In this document: positions 1-12,300 of the stretch, piece after piece
Position numbering within the stretch: position 1 is the stretch's first letter
How the letters are laid out: every line of letters begins with the position of its first letter
Origin: Amphiprion ocellaris
Lineage: Eukaryota > Chordata > Actinopteri > Pomacentridae
NCBI RefSeq assembly: GCF_022539595.1
Contig: NC_072788.1
Coordinates: 24,180,615-24,244,614, forward strand
DNA length: 64,000 nt
Direction: 5' to 3'
Notes under the pieces: model-generated
What the model saw: only the letters and a program-made list of their open reading frames with translations
Databases searched by the model: none
Told to the model about the DNA's origin: nothing
Program-made: the position numbers and the translations under genes

Positions 1-480
1 CATTTGACTGCAAGGAACTGCTGGCTAACGTTACCCTTTTGTTAGTTAGCTAGTTTGGACACAGTCACGGTAAAATAGTGCTGGATATATTCTGGTATGC
101 CCGCGAAAGCTGAGTCACGTCACGCACCCCCTCCCCCCACCTAGAGTCAGGGCTCGCTTTTTAGCCGTCGGCGCCGTAAGTTTTAACTTATGAAATAACA
201 CGTTAATGACGTCTAAAGACTTGGACGCTTATATTTACTGCATATAGTCAACGTATTTGTCGATGGTCCGAGTGTTTGAGGGGAGGCATTTGTGTTTGTA
301 CGGCGTATCGTAATGAAACGAGCTGAAATACCGTTAATTTCTTGCATTCACGCGCCGCTTTTTATCTGCCGCCGCGCGCGCTCTCTATTCATCCTCTTGC
401 TCGCGCTGTTACAACCGAGCTCCCTCTCGAGACCGCAGCTGCTCTGTGAGTGAACGTCGTCGTCAGGTTGCAGCACTGTC
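1..480 (+). promoter_or_regulatory. CpG-rich promoter-like region, possible non-coding first exon
   Basis: This block is far richer in CpG than the AT-rich sequence after it, with runs such as gccgccgcgcgcgctc near 370-382. That is typical of a vertebrate CpG-island promoter. A good donor (CT|GTGAGT) follows position 445, so a 5'UTR exon ending at 445 and joining the exon at 1065 is plausible. No start codon can be assigned and the direction is inferred only from the downstream exons. Confidence 0.35.
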
Positions 481-1064
481 TGAATTGTGTGGGACTTGTC
501 GAGTTTATTCTGCTTTTGCTAATGACTCTACAATCTACAGTTAATTTTATTTTTCATTTAATCTGGTGGTTATCAAATTGATTATTCCATAAAAGGTCAG
601 AAAATAATATTGATAAAATTCTTAATCACAGCTTCGTTAAGTGCATGGTGACACCGTCAAATTTGTCCCAAATAGATTATTTTCACTCAAATTAAACAAA
701 ACAATGGAGCACTTTGTTTTTTTAAAATTTGGAAGCTTGTAAAAGGGAAATTTGGGGAAATTAATTTTCTTTATTTTTATTGATTGAAATACTGGAATTT
801 GTTTTCTGTACGACTTATCTAATAATGTCAAATATTTGTTAGATCCAATCCCTGCATCTTTTTTTAATGTTGTACTAGATTTTTTGGTTCTTTGTAGAAA
901 TACTTAATAACGTAAATGCAGTTTCACGTAGAAGGACCCAAAATATCTATTTCTCTCACTCTTAGTCACTCATGTGACATAAGATGATGCAGATAGGTTA
1001 AAAATTGATTCACATTATCCTTTTCAAAACATGCAGCTCATTTTAGTTTTTTTTTCTCTTGCAG

Positions 1065-1136
1065 TTGTATAAAGCAGCCATTTCATCAAGCAGGAGGTTG
1101 ACCCTTCAAAGTGTTATGCAGTACCTTGATAAAGAG
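1065..1136 (+). CDS. Internal exon of an unidentified plus-strand gene (a)
   Basis: A 72-nt exon-like block is bounded by a strong acceptor (long T-rich tract then cttgcag) and a donor (GAG|GTATGT). It is open in phase 0 and reads 24 residues starting LYKAAISSSRR and ending MQYLDKE. It would join in frame to the block at 1221-1310. The combined 54 residues vaguely resemble teleost SAM-domain-like, lineage-expanded proteins, but that is an impression only and no family is assigned. Confidence 0.45.
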
Positions 1137-1220
1137 GTATGTATAGTGTGAATTTGTCAATGTGAACTTCCATAAGAACTGTAGTATTGCATGAGCTCAC
1201 TTTTGTCTAACTTTATGTAG

Positions 1221-1310
1221 GACACAAGTCAGAATAGGAGGACAGCTGCCCTTCTTGGTCTTCCACGTTTCTTCTCGGAGGATACTTCAGAGCTCATCAA
1301 GATGTGTGAT
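1221..1310 (+). CDS. Internal exon of an unidentified plus-strand gene (b)
   Basis: A 90-nt block with acceptor (tttatgtag) and donor (GAT|GTAAGA) reads 30 residues in phase 0, including RRTAALLGLPRFF and ELIKMCD. It follows the 1065-1136 exon after an 84-nt intron. Two consecutive exon-like blocks with matching phases and good splice sites are unlikely by chance. No continuation exon is seen before the minisatellite begins at 2632, so the gene is either truncated here or continues beyond the array. Confidence 0.45.
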
Positions 1311-2631
1311 GTAAGAAAATATATTAACATGTTTATATAATAGTAATGATTGACGAGATTTACTGGTATTCATTTTAAACAGACGTAAACATCCCTTTTT
1401 TCCACAACATTGCAGAACCTTTTTCATTCAACGTTTACTACATCATTCAAAACTTGCTGGCAATTCAAATGTTTTAAAATTAACTGATAGGCAGTTTTAA
1501 AAAGAGAATGTGGGATATAATGATATAGACTGCTGAACTTCATAAGTCAATCACAATAAATGCATAGCTGACTATGAGGTGTATTTTAATTTTAACAGTT
1601 TTTATTATGTCACCTGAGACGAAGTCAAGGACCTTAATTAATTACTAATTTCAAAGATCTTCGTAACATCCAGATATGATAGAATCAAATACACTTTGTG
1701 GATGGAAGGGTCCAGGCCCCAGGTTTTCACATTTCCCCGTAGGGAGTGGGCAAAGTTTATCTAAAAATAGTAATCATAACCTTGATGCCCTAGAAATTAA
1801 GGTCTTGATAAGTTTGTGAAGTTTGCATTCAATCCTCAAGTAATGAAGCCGTTAAGTGGTGGCAAAACCTCTCTAAAAATTGAAAGAGCTCTGAATTAAA
1901 AACATTGGCTTAATCTATGATGGAGCTGAAAAAATCCGACCTACAAGCGTTGGGTGTTTGCTTCTAATATGACTGTAGCTGTATGAAAATCCTAAAGTCA
2001 CAAACTTTGTTGAATCTAAATTGATTTAGTTAAGTGGTATACCATTCAAAACATGGATTCATATTTTTTTTCCATAAACAGCAAAACTGACTCCATCAAA
2101 AATTCAGGTGACCGTCAAGGCCCATGTCCTCTTGTTTTTGTTTTGTTTAAGCTTTGCTCTCCATGCTTGTTGCCGGCTCCTCGGTACCTTTAAGGTAGGT
2201 AGTCCAGCGCTGCAACTCAATGATAAGAACTAAAACTAAGTCTGAACGGGGTTGTGTGGGGATCTTTCTTGCATCAAAAGTATGTCAATAAAAGTGTTTA
2301 TTTTGTTACTAACCAGCTCAGATTGCTATAATAAGTAACTGACAACATTATGGAGACAAATGCTTCCTTTTTATTTACGTGACGTCGCTTCTTGCCCTTG
2401 TTTACATCCTGTTATGTAGTCTGTCATTTGAAGCAGGGGAATGTGTGGAGCTACAGACACAGAAACCTGTAATTTGTTTCTGAAGTGATGGCTGAATATT
2501 AGAAGATTTTGAACAGTTGGATGAGGTATTTGAACTTGTAAGGGTAGTTTAGGGGGCATGTTTTGGGGCCTGGATGGTGAATTTACCTCATAAATGTAAT
2601 TTTAATGATTTTCTCATAAATATGACTTCTT
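1311..2631. other. AT-rich stretch without a recognised gene
   Basis: No exon with convincing splice sites and no clear repeat was found. The last 60 bases (from about 2570) contain cataaatg and cctgcagg motifs resembling decayed units of the adjoining minisatellite. Confidence 0.5.
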
Positions 2632-5600
2632 CCTGCAGGTTTCAGGGCTCTCAGAGTGAATCTCTGCCTGATAAATGTTACAATTCTGATGTTTTTCCTC
2701 TAAACGATGTCTTCCTGCAGGTTTTGGTGTAATTTCTCAGTTTTTCCTCTAAATTTAACGTCTTCCTGCAGGTTTCAGGGCTCTCGGGATGAATCTCTAC
2801 CTGATAAATGTTATAATTCAGATTTTTTTCCTCTAAACTTGATGTCTTCCTGCAGGTTTTGGTGTAATTTCTCCATTTTTCCTCTAAATTTAACGTCTTT
2901 CTACAGGTTTTGGTGTAATTTCTCAGTTTTTCCTCTAAATTTACCATCTTTCTGCAGGTTTCAGGGCTCTCGGGATGAATATCTGCCTGATAAATGTTAT
3001 AATTTTCATGTTTTTCCTCTAAATTTGATGTCTTCCTGCAGGTTTCAGGGCTCTCGGGATGAATCTCTGCCTGATAAATGTTATAATTCAGATTTTTTTC
3101 CTCTAAACTTGATGTCTTCCTGCAGGTTTTGGTGTAATTTCTTCATTTTTCCTCTAAATTTCGGATCTTCCTGCAGGTTTCAGGGCTCTCGGGATGAATT
3201 TCTACCTGATAAACATTATAATTCGGATATTTTTCCTCTAAACTTGATGTCTTCCTGCAGGTTTTGGTGTAATTTCTCAGTTTTTCCTATAAATTTAACA
3301 TCTTTCTGCAGGTTTCAAGGCTCTCGGGATGAATATGCCTCATAAATGTTATAATTCAGCTGTTTTTCCTCTAAATTTAACGTCTTTCTGCAGGTTTCAA
3401 GGCTCTCAGGATGAATCTCTGCCTCATAAATGTTATAATTCTTATGTTTTTCCTCTAAACTTGATTTCTTCCTGCAGGCTGTGGTCTAATTTTTATGTTT
3501 TTCCTCTAAATTTAGCATCTTTCTGCAGGTTTCAGGGCTCTCAGGATGAATCTCTGCCTCATAAATGTTCTAATTCTGATATTTTTCCTCTAAATTTAAA
3601 TTCTTTGTGCAGGTTTTGGTGTAATTTCTCCGGTTTTCCTCTAAATTTAGCATCTTTCTGCAGGTTTTGGTGTAATTTCTCCGTTTTTCCTCTAAATTTC
3701 ACGTCTTCCTACAGGTTTTGGTGTAATTTCTCAGTTTTTCCTCTAAATTTAGCATCTTTCTGCAGGTTTCAGGGCTCTCAGGATGAATCTCTGCCTCATA
3801 AATGTTATAATTCTGATGTTTTTCCTCTAAATTTAGCATCTTCCTGCAGGTTTTGGTCTAATTTTCATGTTTTTCCTCTAAATTTAGTATCTTCCTGCAG
3901 GTTTCAGGGCTCTCGGGATGAATCTCTTCCTGATAAAAGTTGTTATTTTGATGTTTTTCCTCTAAATTTAACTTCTTTCTGCAAGTTTTGGTCTAATTTC
4001 TCAGTTTTTCCTCTAAATTTATCATCTTTCTGCAGGTTTCAAAGCTCTCAGGATGAATCTCTACCTGATAAATGTTATAATTTTGATGTTTTTCCTCTAA
4101 ATTTAGCATCTTCCTGCAGGTTTTGGTGTAATTTCTCCATTTTTCCTCTAAATTTAACGTCTTCCTGCAGGTTTCAGGGCTCTCAGGATGAATCTCTGCC
4201 TCATAAATGTTCTAATTCTGATGTTTTTCCTCTAAATTTAAATTCTTTCTGCAGGTTTTGGTGTAATTTCTCCGGTTTTTCCTCTAAATTTATCATCTTT
4301 CTGCAGGTTTCAGGGCTCTCGGTATGAATCTCTTCCAGATAAAAGTTATTTTGATGTTTTTGCTCTAAATTTAACGTCTTCCTGCAGGTTTTGGTGTAAT
4401 TTCTCAACTTTTCCTCTAAATTTCGGATCTTCCTGCAGGTTTCAGGGCTCTCGGAATGAATTTCTACCTGATAAACATTATAATTCTGATATTTTTCCTC
4501 TAAACTTGATGTCTTTCTGCAGGTTTTGGTGTAATTTCTCAGTTTTTCCTCTAAATTTAACGTCTTTCTGCAGGTTTCAAGGCTCTCAGGATGAATCTCT
4601 GCCTCATAAATGTTATAATTCTGATGTTTTTCCTCTAAACTTGATTTCTTCCTGCAGGCTGTGGTCTAATTTTTATGTTTTTCCTCTAAATTTAGCATCT
4701 TTCTGCAGGTTTTGGGATAATTTCTTCATTTTTACTCTAAATTTATCATCTTTCTGCAGGTTTTGGTATAATTTCTTCGTTTTACCTCTAAATTTAACGT
4801 CTTTCTGCAGGTTTCAAGGCTCTCAGGATGAATCTCTGCCTGATAAATGTTATAATTCTGATATTTTTCCTCTAAATTTAGCATCTTACTGCAGGTTTTG
4901 GTATAATTTCTTCATTTTTTACTCTAAATTTATCATCTTTCTGCAGGTTTCAGGGCTCTCAGGATGAATCTCTTCCAGATAAAAGTTATTTTGATGTTTT
5001 TGCTCTAAATTTAACGTCTTCCTGCAGGTTTTGGTGTAATTTCTCAACTTTTTCTCTAAATTTCGGATCTTCCTGCAGGTTTCAGGGCTCTCAGGATGAA
5101 TTTCTACTTGATAAACATTATAATTCTGATATTTTTCCTCTAAACTTGATGTCTTCCTGCAGGTTTTGGTGTAATTTCTCAGTTTTTCCTCTAAATTTAG
5201 CATCTTTCTGCAGGTTTTGGTATAATTTCTTCGTTTTTTACTCTAAATTTATCATCTTTCTGCAGGTTTCAGGGCTCTCAGGATGAATCTCTGCCTCATA
5301 AATGTTATAATTCTGATGTTTTTCCTCTAAACTTGATTTCTTCCTGCAGGCTGTGGTCTAATTTTTATGTTTTTCCTCTAAATTTAGCATCTTTCTGCAG
5401 ATTTTGGTATAATTTCTTCATTTTTACTCTAAATTTGTCATCTTTCTGCAAGTTTTAGGGCTCTCAGGATGAATCTCTGCCTCATAAATGTCATAATTCT
5501 GATTTTTTTCCTCTAAATTTAAATTCTTTCTGCAGGTTTTGGTGTAATTTCTCCGTTTTTCCTCTAAATTTATCATCTTCCTGCAGGTTTTGGTGTAATT

Positions 5601-8600
5601 TCTCAGTTTTTCCTCTAAATTTAACGTCTTTCTGCAGGTTTCAAGGCTCTCAGGATGAATCTGCCTCATAAATGTTATAATTCTGCTGTTTTTCCTCTAA
5701 ATTTAACATCTTTCTGCAGGTTTCAAGGCTCTCAGGATGAATCTGCCTCATAAATGTTATAATTCTGCTGTTGTTCCTCTAAATTTAACATCTTTCTGCA
5801 GGTTTCAAGCCTCTCAGGATGAATCTCTGCCTCATAAATGTTATAATTCTGATGTTTTTCCTCTAAACTTGATTTCTTCCTGCAGGCTGTGGTCTAATTT
5901 TTATGTTTTTCCTCTAAATTTAGCATCTTTCTGCAGGTTTTGGTATAATGTCTTCATTTTTACTCTAAATTTATCATCTTTCTGCAGGTTTCAGGGCTCT
6001 CAGGATGAATCTGCCTCATAAATGTTATAATTTTGATGTTTTTCCTCTAAATTTATCATCTTTCTGCAGACTGTGGTCTAATTTTTATGTTTTTCCTCTA
6101 AATTTAGCATCTTTCTACACGTTTTGGTATAATTTCTTCATTTTTACTCTAAATTTATCATCTTTCTGCAGGTTTTAGGGCTCTCAGGATGAATCTCTAC
6201 CTGATAAATGTTATAATTTTGATGTTTTTCCTCTAAATTTAGCATCTTTCTGCAGGTTTTGGTGTAATTTCTCAGTTTTTCCTCTAAATTTAACATCTTC
6301 CTGCAGGTTTCAGGGCTCTCAGGATGAATCTCTACCTGATAAATGTTATAATTTTGATGTTTTTCCTCTAAATTTAGCATCTTTCTGCAGGTTTTGGTGT
6401 AATTTCTCAGTTTTTCCTCTAAATTTAACATCTTTCTGCAGGTTTCAGGGCTCTCAAGATGAATCTCTGCCTCATAAATCTTATAATTCTGATATTTTTC
6501 CTCTAAATTTAAAATCTTTCTGCAGGTTTTGGTGTAATTTCTCAGTTTTTCCTCTAAATTTAACATCTTTCTGCAGGTTTCAGGGCTCTCGGGATGAATT
6601 TCTACCTGATAAACATTATAATTCGGATATTTTTCCTCTAAACTTGATGTCTTCCTGCAGGTTTTGGTGTAATTTCTCAACTTTTCCTCTAAATTTCGGA
6701 TCTTCCTGCAGGTTTCAAGGCTCTCAGGATGAATCTCTGCCTCATAAATGTTATAATTCTGATGTTTTTCCTCTAAACTTGATTTCTTCCTGCAGGCTGT
6801 GGTCTAATTTTTATGTTTTTACTCTAAATTTATCATCTTTCTGCAGGTTTCAGGGCTCTCAGGATGAATCTCTGCCTCATAAATGTCATAATTCTGATAT
6901 TTTTCCTCTAAATTTAAATTCTTTCTGCAGGTTTTGGTGTAATTTCTCCGTTTTTCCTCTAAATTTATCATCTTCCTGCAGGTTTTGGTGTAATTTCTCC
7001 GGTTTTCCTCTAAATTTAGCATCTTTCTGCAGGTTTTGGTGTAATTTCTCAGTTTTTCCTCTAAATTTAGCATCTTCCTGCAGGTTTCAAGGCTCTCGGG
7101 ATGAATCTTTGCCTGATAAATGTTATAATTCTGATATTTTTCCTCTAAATTCAACGTCTTTCTGCAGGTTTCAAGGCTCTCAGGATGAATCTCTGCCTCA
7201 TAAATGTTATAATTCTGATGTTTTTCCTCTAAACTTGATTTCCTCCTGCAGGCTGTGGTCTAATTTTTATGTTTTTCCTCTAAATTTAGCATCTTTCTGC
7301 AGGTTTTGGTATAATTTCTTCATTTGTACTCTAAATTTATCATCTTTCTGCAGATTTCAAGGCTCTCAGGATGAATCTCTGCCTGATAAATGTTATCATT
7401 TTTTCCTCTAAACTTGATGTCTTCCTGCAGGTTTTGGTGTAATTTCTCAACTTTTCCTCTAAATTTCGGATCTTCCTGCAGGTTTCAAGGCTCTCAGGAT
7501 GAATCTCTGCCTCATAAATCTTATAATTCTGATATTTTTCCTCTAAATTTAAATTCTTTCTGCAGGTTTTGGAGTAATTTCTCAGTTTTTCCTCTAAATT
7601 TAACATCTTTCTGCAGGTTTAAGGCTCTCAGGATGAATCTCTGCCTGATAAATGTTATAATTTTTATGTTTTTCCTCTAAATTTAGCATCTTTCTGCAGA
7701 TTTTGGTATAATTTCTTCATTTTTACTCTAAATTTAACATCTTTCTGCAGGTTTCAGGGCTCTCCGGATGAATCTCTGCCTCATAAATGTCATAATTCTG
7801 ATGTTTTTCCTCTAAATTTAAATTCTTTCTGCAGGTTTTGGTGTAATTTCTCCGTTTTTCCTCTAAATTTAACATCTTTCTGCAGGTTTCAAGGCTCTCA
7901 GGATGAATCTGCCTCATAAATGTTATAATTTTGATGTTTTTCCTCTAAATTTAACGTCTTTCTGCAGGTTTTGGTGTAATTTCTTCATTTTTTACTCTAA
8001 ATTTAGCATCTTTCTGCAGGTTTCAGGGCTCTCGGGATGAATTTCTACTTGATAAACATTATAATTCTGATATTTTTCCTCTAAACTTGATGTCTTCCTG
8101 CAGGTTTTGGTGTAATTTCTCAGTTTTTCCTCTAAATTTAACGTCTTTCTGCAGGTTTCAGGGCTCTCAGGATGAATCTGCCTCATAAATGTTATAATTC
8201 TGATGTTTTTCCTCTAAATTTAACATCTTTCTGCAGGTTTCAGGGCTCTCAGGATGAATCTGCCTCATAAATGTTATAATTCTGATGTTTTTCCTCTAAA
8301 TTTAACATCTTTCTGCAGGTTTCAAGGCTCTCAGGATGAATCTGCCTCATAAATGTTATAATTCTGATGTTTTTACTCTAAATTTAGCATCTTCCTGCAG
8401 GTTTTGGTGTAATTTCTCAACTTTTCCTCGAAATTTCAGATCTTCCTGCAGGTTTCAAGGCTCTCAGGATGAATCTCTACCTCATAAATGTTATAATTCT
8501 GCTGTTTTTCCTCTAAATTTAACATCTTTCTGCAGGTTTCAGGGCTCTCAGGATGAATCTCTACCTCATAAATGTTATAATTTTGATGTTTTTCCTCTAA

Positions 8601-9353
8601 ATTTAGCATCTTTCTGCAGGTTTTGGTATAATTTCTTCGTTTTTTCCTCTAAATTTAACATCTTTCTGCAGGTTTTACGGCTCTCAGGATGAATCTCTGC
8701 CTCATAAATGTTATAATTCTGATGTTTTTCCTCTAAACTTGATGTCTTCCTGCAGGTTTTGGTGTAATTTCTCAGTTTTTCCTCTAAATTTAGCATCTAC
8801 CTGCAGGTTTTGGTCTAATTTTCATGTTTTTCCTCTAAATTCAGCATCTTTCTGCAGGTTTTGGTGTAATTTCTCAGTTTTTCCTCTAAATTTAGCATCT
8901 ACCTGCAGGTTTTGGTCTAATTTTTATGTTTTTCCTCTAAATTTAGCATCTTTCTGCAGGTTTCAGGGCTCTTGGGATGAATCTCTGCCTCATAAATGTC
9001 ATAATTCTGATGTTTTTCCTCTAAATTTAAATTCTTTCTGCAGGTTTTGGTGTAATTTCTCCGTTTTTCCTCTAAATTTATCATCTTCCTGCAGGTTTTG
9101 GTGTAATTTCTCCGGTTTTCCTCTAAATTTAACATCTTTCTGCAGGTTTCAAGGCTCTCAGGATGAATCTCTGCCTGATAAATGTTATAATTCTGATATT
9201 TTTCCTCTAAATTTAACGTCTTTCTGCAGGTTTCAAGGCTCTCAGGATGAATCTCCGCCTCATAAATGTTATAATTTTGATGTTTTTCCTCTAAACTTGA
9301 TTTCTTCCTGCAGGCTGTGGTCTAATTTTTATGTTTTTCCTCTAAATTTAGCA

Positions 9354-12300
9354 TCTTTCTGCAGGTTTTGGTATAATTTCTTCATTTTTACTCTAAATTT
9401 ATCGTCTTTCTGCAGGTTTCAGGGCTCTCAGGATGAATCTCTGCCTGATAAATGTTATAATTTTTCAGTTTTTCCTCTAAATTTCGGATCTTCCTGCAGG
9501 TTTCAGGGCTCTCGGGATGAATTTCTACCTGATAAACATCATAATTCTGATATTTTTCCTCTAAACTTGATGTCTTCCTGCAGGTTTTGGTGTAATTTCT
9601 CAGTTTTTCCTCTAAATTTAACGTCTTTCTGCAGGTTTCAAGGCTCTCAGGATGAATCTGCCTGATAAATGTTATAATTCTGATGTTTTTCCTCTAAACT
9701 TTATTTCTTCCTGCAGGCTGTGGTCTAATTTTTATGTTTTTCCTCTAAATTTAGCATCTTTCTGCAGGTTTTGGTATAATGTCTTCATTTTTACTCTAAA
9801 TTTATCATCTTTCTGCAGGTTTCAGGGCTCTCAGGATGAATCTCTGCCTGAAAAATGTTATAATTTTGATGTTTTTCCTCTAAATTTATCATCTTCCTGC
9901 AGGTTTTGGTATAATTTCTCAGTTTTTCCTCTAAATTTAACGTCTTCCTGCAGGTTTTGGTATAATTTCTCAGTTTTTCCTCTAAATTTAACGTCTTCCT
10001 GCAGGGTTTGGTTTAATTTCTCAGTTTTTCCTCTAAATTTATCATCTTTCTGCAGGTTTTAAGGCTCTCAGGATGAATCTCTGCCTGATAAATGTTATAA
10101 TTTTTATGTTTTTCCTCTAAATTTATCATCTTCCTGCAGGTTTTGGTATAATTTCTCAGTTTTTCCTCTAAATTTAACGTCTTCCTGCAGGGTTTGGTTT
10201 AATTTCTCAGTTTTTCCTCTAAATTTATCATCTTTCTGCAGGTTTTACGGCTCTCAGGATGAATCTCTGCCTCATAAATGTTATAATTCTGATGTTTTTC
10301 CTCTAAATTTAACGTCTTTCTGCAGGTTTCAAGGCTCTCAGGATGAATCTCTGCCTCATAAATCTTATAATTCTGATGTTTTTCCTCTAAACTTGATTTC
10401 TTCCTGCAGGCTGTGGTCTAATTTTTATGTTTTTCCTCTAAATTTAGCATCTTTCTTCAGGTTTTGGTATAATGTCTTCATTTTTACTCTAAATTTAGCA
10501 TCTTTCTTCAGGTTTTGGTATAATTTCTTCATTTTTTACTCTAAATTTAGCATCTTTCTGCAGGTTTTGGTATAATTTCTTCATTTTTACTCTAAATTTA
10601 GTATCTTTCTGCAGGTTTCAAGGCTCTCAGGATGAATCTCTGCCTGATAAATGTTATAATTTTGATGTTTTTCCTCTAAATTTAGCATCTTTCTGCAGGT
10701 TTCAAGGCTCTCAGGATGAATCTCTGCCTCATAAATGTCATAATTCTGATGTTTTTCCTCTAAATTTAAATTCTTTCTGCAGGTTTTGGTGTAATTTCTC
10801 CGTTTTTCCTCTAAATTTATCATCTTCCTGCAGGTTTTGGTGTAATTTCTCAGTTTTTCCTCTAAATTTAACGTCTTTCTGCAGGTTTTGGTATAATTTC
10901 TTCGTTTTTCCTCTAAATTTATCATCTTCCTGCAGGTTTTGGTGTAATTTCTCCGTTTTTCTTCTAAATTTAGCATCTTTCTGCAGGTTTTGGTGGAATT
11001 TTTCAGTTTTTCCTCTAAATTTAGTATCTTCCTGCAGGTTTCAAGGCTCTCAGGATGAATCTCCGCCTCATAAATGTTATAATTTTGATGTTTTTTTCTC
11101 TAAACTTGATTTCTTCCTGCAGGCTGTGGTCTAATTTTTATGTTTTTCCTCTAAATTTAGCATCTTTCTGCAGGTTTTGGTATAATGTCTTCATTTTTAC
11201 TCTAAATTTATCATCTTTCTGCAGGTTTCAGGGCTCTCGGGATGAATTTCTACCTGATAAACATCATAATTCTGATATTTTTCCTCTAAACTTGATGTCT
11301 TCCTGCAGGTTTTGGTGTAATTTCTCAGTTTTTCCTCTAAATTTAACGTCTTCCTGCAGGGTTTGGTTTAATTTCTCAGTTTTTCCTCTAAATTTATCAT
11401 CTTTCTGCAGGTTTCAAGGCTCTCAGGATGAATCTGCCTCATAAATGTTATAATTCTGATGTTTTTACTCTAAATTTAGCATCTTCCTGCAGGTTTTTGT
11501 GTAATTTCTCAACTTTTCCTCTAAATTTCAGATCTTCCTGCAGGTTTCAAGGCTCTCAGGATGAATCTCTACCTGATAAATGTTATAATTCTGATGTTTT
11601 TCCTCTAAACTTGATTTCTTCCTGCAGGCTGTGGTCTAATTTTTATGTTTTTCCTCTAAATTTAGCATCTTTCTGCAGGTTTTGGTGTAATTTCTTCATT
11701 TTTACTCTAAATTTATCATCTTTCTTCAGGTTTTGGTATAATTTCTTCATTTTTTACTCTAAATTTAGCATCTTTCTTCAGGTTTCAAGGCTCTCAGGAT
11801 GAATCTCCGCCTCATAAATGTTATAATTTTGATGTTTTTCTTCTAAATTTAGCATCTTTCTGCAGGTTTTGGTGGAATTTTTCAGTTTTTCCTCTAAATT
11901 TAGTATCTTTCTGCAGGTTTCAAGGCTCTCGGGATGAATTTCTACCTGATAAACATCATAATTCTGATATTTTTCCTCTAAACTTGATGTCTTTCTGCAG
12001 GTTTTGGTGTAATTTCTCAGTTTTTCCTCTAAATTTAACGTCTTTCTGCAGGTTTCAAGGCTCTCAGGATGAATCTCTGCCTCATAAATGTTATAATTCT
12101 GATGTTTTTCCTCTAAACTTGATTTCTTCCTGCAGGCTGTGGTCTAATTTTTATGTTTTTCCTCTAAATTTAGCATCTTTCTGCAGGTTTTGGTATAATG
12201 TCTTCATTTTTACTCTAAATTTATCATCTTTCTACAGGTTTTGGTGTAATTTCTCAGTTTTTCCTCTAAATTTAACGTCTTCCTGCAGGTTTTGGTTTAA

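Noticed and set aside
2105..2150. Possible third exon of the upstream gene (after aaattcag, reading VTVKAHV)
   Set aside because: Weak acceptor, no matching donor and too short to trust.
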